Below are positions 60,938-64,000 of a DNA stretch of 64,000 nucleotides, piece after piece. Under the pieces are notes generated by a model. That model was not told where the DNA came from. It worked only from the letters and a program-made list of their open reading frames with translations, and ran no database searches. The first letter of the stretch is position 1. Each line of letters opens with the position of its first letter. The stretch is taken from contig JADBKP010000007.1 in assembly GCA_014896315.1 (NCBI GenBank), positions 1-64,000 on the forward strand. Reading direction: 5' to 3'. A program made the translations under genes and the position numbers. This stretch comes from Limnochordales bacterium (GTDB taxonomy: Bacteria > Bacillota > Limnochordia > Limnochordales > DUMU01).

Positions 60938-60970
60938 CCGTCCGGGTGAAGGACCGCCAGGCAAAACAAG

Positions 60971-60993
60971 AGGGCGGTTGCCATAACCGCCCT
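60971..60993 (-). terminator. Terminator of the GH38 alpha-mannosidase gene
   Basis: On the minus strand AGGGCGGTT and AACCGCCCT form a 9-bp stem with a 5-base loop, followed by CTTGTTTTG. It lies 55 bases after the alpha-mannosidase stop and ends that transcript before the IS element. Confidence 0.85.
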
Positions 60994-61047
60994 ACGGTCT
61001 GGGATGCTCAGCTTTTGTGCTTTTGTAGCATTCCGCCCAGGATACCT

Positions 61048-64000
61048 TCAGCTGTCACTACCGGCGAAAGGTTGTGCCCAGCAGAACCGGATCGTCTTGA
61101 TCTCAAACGGGCTCAACTCAAGGTCGAAGCCATCTTCGTTTACCTTTAACGGGTGGCCCAAGGAGCTTTGCTCCAGGAGGTCGACCTCTTCGACCGTGGC
61201 AGGACGTCCCCGTTCCGCAAGCAACGCGGGACCGAACCGAACCCGTACCCGTGCGGTCTTTCCCTCGACCTCATACAGGCGAATAATCCATCCAGCCCCG
61301 GCTGCTGCCTTTTCCTCCGCTTGAGCCGGAACATCTTGGTCTGTTTGGCCGCGCCGGTCTGCGTCGGGGCTTGGAACGCCTTCCCAGGGCTTGAGCACGC
61401 TCCAAACAACGGAACCTGCCGGGCTCAACTCAAGCCAGGACAATTCTGCGGCTTGTGCTTGCTTCCCAGGTGGCAAACCCGTGGCCTCAGCCGTTGCCGG
61501 GGCTGCACCAGGCTCGGCCTGCAGTTCACGCGCAGTCAGAGCCTGCGCCTGGGCCGGGTACTGGTACTCGGTGGCCTCGCGGGCTGCGGTCGCCGCCCAG
61601 GCTTCGGCCCGTTCCTGCTCGGTCAGCGGCTGAATCGCCCACTCGATCTCGTGCCGCCCCTGGTCCGGCAGGGGATCGGGATCGTGCGATGCCCGCAGCA
61701 GTGTCATCCGCAGCGTGACGACACCCGTATCCTCGCCGGTGCGAGCCGCGTCACCGACTAGACCATCGCTACCGTAGCCGCTCCCGACTCCCCGGTCCTC
61801 TAGAGTTGCCGAGAAGCCGTACCGACCCCGGTTGAGTACGAGCAGCCCTCCCAGGGCGGCGAACCGCTGGCCGGGAACCTCCATGCCGTCGGCCGGACGC
61901 CGAATGGCACCGAAGGGGATCTCGTAGAGAACCTCCGGAAGGCCGGGAGTTGCAGAAGCCGCGGCAGTCGTTGATGTGGCAGAAGCAGGTACTGCCACCG
62001 GAAACGCCACCTGCAGCGCCGGTGCTGAACGTCCCCGCCCTCCACTCTCCCGCCAGTCCGCAGTCAGGTGGTACTCCAGCCGCCGGGCGGTGGCTGTCAG
62101 GCGAATTCGCAGTTCAAAACGGCTATCCCCGTATGCGTGCGAAACGACCACCGTCGCCTCCACCGGCCCGTTTCTCTCTATCCGTAATGCGGCCCCGCTC
62201 TTTAAGGGTTGCCTGGCACAGAACGGTCCGATCTTCCACGCCGACATGCCGTGGGGCGCCTCCAGGTTGACCTCAAGCAATCCCAGCTTCCGGCCGGCGG
62301 GTACAAGGTCCTGGCCGGTACGCTTGTCGACCAGGTGGACCACCGCGCCCGATCCCGGTTCGATCTCGGCAGCAATCCAACCGTTCTCCAGATGGGCTAC
62401 CCCTCTGCCATCGATCCAGGCCTGCACACCGGGGCCTCCCGGCGGATCACTGGGGTCGATCGCCGGGTCATAATCCTGCCAGGCCCTGCGTCGTTGCCAC
62501 CCCTGTAGTTGTACGAGTCTTTCCCACTCTGCCGGAGTCAGGAGGAGTGCGGCGTAAGAGCGGGCTCCGAGCGGCGGCAGTTCCACTGCCGGGAAGGCGA
62601 CTCGCAGCACCTGATGTCCCCATTCCTCGTGACGGTGCAGGCGCTGGGTCAAGACGGGACGGCCTTCGGGATCGATCAGCACCGCGTGCTCCGCCCCGGC
62701 CGGAGGATCCCAGATGCTCAGGACCAGGGTGTCCGACCGGCGCCAGGGCAGCGAGTTGGCCACAGCCACGGGACGCACCCAGTCAGGGTCAAGGCCTGCC
62801 GGCTGCCCCTTACCCTGCCCCTTTCCCTGCCTGCCGCCACCCGTCGTTTCCGGCGGCTCCGACACAACGCCGGGTTTGAACCCGGCAATGGTCTTTACCA
62901 CCTCCGGCGGGTAATAGGCGAGTTTGTGCCGGAAAAGATTCTGCAATGCCCGGTCTTCAACGGCCTCGGCCGCCGCCCGTACCTCCTGCCCCAGGCCGAG
63001 GGCGTACTGGTATGTGGCGGGCACGCCGCTGCCGGGGAGAATATCGTGGAACTGGTTGAAGAGGTGCTTGCGCCAGGCCCGCTCCAGCAATCCCGGCCCG
63101 GGCGCCGGCTCGACCTCCCCCGCACCGGCTATGGCCTGCCAGGCTTCTGCGCGGGTGAGCAGGGTTTCGCAATCCCGGTTCAACTGCTTGATTCGGCCCT
63201 GCGACGTTAAGCATCCGGCAAAGACTACATTCAGTTCACCACGAAAGACGGGAAGCTCGGGAGCGGGCAACCCGGGAACGCGAGCGGAAGGAGCCTCGTG
63301 CCGGCCGGCCAGCACGGCGTCAACCCGTTCAAAAAACTCTTTGACGGTGCTGAACCGGACTCGTGGAAAGAGCGGCCACTCCTGCACCCGGCGGATGGTC
63401 TCCAGGTCGCGGCGGGTTGGACCTCCACCGTGGTCACCAACGCCGTAGACAAAAAGGTAATCAGTTATGCCGGTCTGGCGGGCGAGTTGCACTGCTGCCA
63501 GGGCGGCCTCGACCGGTCGCACGGGTCCGTTGTACCAGAGGTCGTTGTCATGAAAGGCCAGCACCCGGCTGCCGTCTGCCCCCTCCCACCAGAAGAGTCG
63601 CAGCCGCGGCCCGAGGTGTCCACCCCGGCAGTAGTAGTAGTAGCGGATACCGGCACGCTGCAAGATGCCCGGCATGGTGAAAGGATGGCCAAACGCGTCG
63701 GGCTGCCAGACCAGGGGGACGTCGGATGGGCGCAGGCCAAATGCACTGGCAAAATAGCGCTTGGCGTAGAGGAGCTGGCGGACGGCCGACTCGCCGCTGG
63801 CCATGTTCTCGTCGTTCTCCACCCAGGTCGAAGCGGTTACCTCCCACTGGCCCTGGCGCTGGCGCTCACGGATCCGGGCAAAGATTTCCGGATAGTACTC
63901 CTGCATCGCCACGTATACGGACGCCTGGCTTTGCGAGAAGCGAAAATCGGGGTACTCGGCCATGAGCCGGTCCATAGTACGGAAGGTGTCCCGGGTCACC
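61048..64000 (-). CDS. Alpha-mannosidase, GH38 family (N-terminus outside window)
   Basis: Removes alpha-linked mannose from oligosaccharides or glycoproteins, probably in the cytoplasm as no signal is visible. The frame is open to the right edge, so the first part of the catalytic domain is missing. Visible GH38 features: QASVYVAMQEYYPEIFARIRERQRQGQWEVTASTWVENDENMASGESAVRQLLYAKRYF, then VPLVWQPDAFGHPFTMPGILQRAGI with the nucleophile Asp, followed by the mid domain and the long C-terminal beta-sandwich domain. The C-terminal part has Ala/Gln/Glu-rich low-complexity inserts (AQAQALTARELQAEPGAAPATAEA) in a place where the decayed copy at 52 kb shows a deletion. Stop at 61048, followed by a strong terminator. 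It is one of two mannosidases in the window. Confidence 0.93.
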   Translation of the reverse strand, partial: VTRDTFRTMDRLMAEYPDFRFSQSQASVYVAMQEYYPEIFARIRERQRQGQWEVTASTWVENDENMASGESAVRQLLYAKRYFASAFGLRPSDVPLVWQPDAFGHPFTMPGILQRAGIRYYYYCRGGHLGPRLRLFWWEGADGSRVLAFHDNDLWYNGPVRPVEAALAAVQLARQTGITDYLFVYGVGDHGGGPTRRDLETIRRVQEWPLFPRVRFSTVKEFFERVDAVLAGRHEAPSARVPGLPAPELPVFRGELNVVFAGCLTSQGRIKQLNRDCETLLTRAEAWQAIAGAGEVEPAPGPGLLERAWRKHLFNQFHDILPGSGVPATYQYALGLGQEVRAAAEAVEDRALQNLFRHKLAYYPPEVVKTIAGFKPGVVSEPPETTGGGRQGKGQGKGQPAGLDPDWVRPVAVANSLPWRRSDTLVLSIWDPPAGAEHAVLIDPEGRPVLTQRLHRHEEWGHQVLRVAFPAVELPPLGARSYAALLLTPAEWERLVQLQGWQRRRAWQDYDPAIDPSDPPGGPGVQAWIDGRGVAHLENGWIAAEIEPGSGAVVHLVDKRTGQDLVPAGRKLGLLEVNLEAPHGMSAWKIGPFCARQPLKSGAALRIERNGPVEATVVVSHAYGDSRFELRIRLTATARRLEYHLTADWRESGGRGRSAPALQVAFPVAVPASATSTTAAASATPGLPEVLYEIPFGAIRRPADGMEVPGQRFAALGGLLVLNRGRYGFSATLEDRGVGSGYGSDGLVGDAARTGEDTGVVTLRMTLLRASHDPDPLPDQGRHEIEWAIQPLTEQERAEAWAATAAREATEYQYPAQAQALTARELQAEPGAAPATAEATGLPPGKQAQAAELSWLELSPAGSVVWSVLKPWEGVPSPDADRRGQTDQDVPAQAEEKAAAGAGWIIRLYEVEGKTARVRVRFGPALLAERGRPATVEEVDLLEQSSLGHPLKVNEDGFDLELSPFEIKTIRFCWAQPFAGSDS

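Overview
This is a GC-rich bacterial chromosome segment, complete in the middle and cut through a gene at both ends. Gene content points to a Gram-positive lineage in the broad sense (Bacillota): a DUF2935 protein, a YkvI-type transporter, an S-box SAM riboswitch and a CopZ-like iron-sulfur protein of the Csac_0668 type. Two tandem secreted proteins look like outer-membrane beta-barrels, which would fit a diderm Bacillota lineage such as Limnochordia. That placement is inference; no rRNA or marker gene is present.

Layout. 1-8.7 kb (minus strand): a mannan or beta-mannoside utilisation cluster (beta-mannosidase, LacI-type regulator, lipoprotein with a DUF5060-like glycosidase start) preceded by a GAF-HD-GYP phosphodiesterase, a polysaccharide deacetylase and a membrane protein. 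9-15 kb: an eroded region with a CopZ-like protein, a cysteine synthase remnant, an Uma2 pseudogene, a secreted phosphodiesterase, a well-formed SAM-I riboswitch in front of an unrelated small coiled-coil gene, and a frameshifted sugar-binding protein. 15.2-25.5 kb: a four-gene operon (DUF499 ATPase, 139-aa protein, DUF1156 DNA methylase, PLD-helicase) next to tRNA-Arg, a probable phage-defence island. 26-31.8 kb: two unrecognised envelope proteins, a GT4 glycosyltransferase, a DUF92 protein and NagA. 32-36.7 kb: the tandem barrel paralogues and a DUF2935 protein. 36.8-41.2 kb: a radical SAM enzyme and a Fur/Zur-znuA-znuC-znuB operon. 41.3-49.7 kb: spermidine-synthase-like fusion, YkvI transporter, beta-propeller protein, then mtnA, fumarase alpha and beta and malic enzyme. 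50-52.3 kb: a solitary sugar-binding protein and a decayed GH38 alpha-mannosidase tail. 52.7-59.0 kb: a CRISPR array of about 94 near-perfect 30-bp repeats with no cas gene in the window. 59-61 kb: an IS element with an IS1634-like transposase. 61-64 kb: a GH38 alpha-mannosidase running off the right end.

How it fits together. Both ends of the window break down mannose-containing glycans (GH2 beta-mannosidase on the left, GH38 alpha-mannosidase on the right), with solitary sugar-binding proteins between them. Two separate immune elements sit in the window, the DUF499/DUF1156 island and the orphan CRISPR array. Several genes between 2 and 15 kb carry single-base frameshifts; these may be real decay or assembly errors, and read mapping would tell them apart. 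Starts were adjusted from the ORF track where a ribosome binding site or domain boundary supported it.
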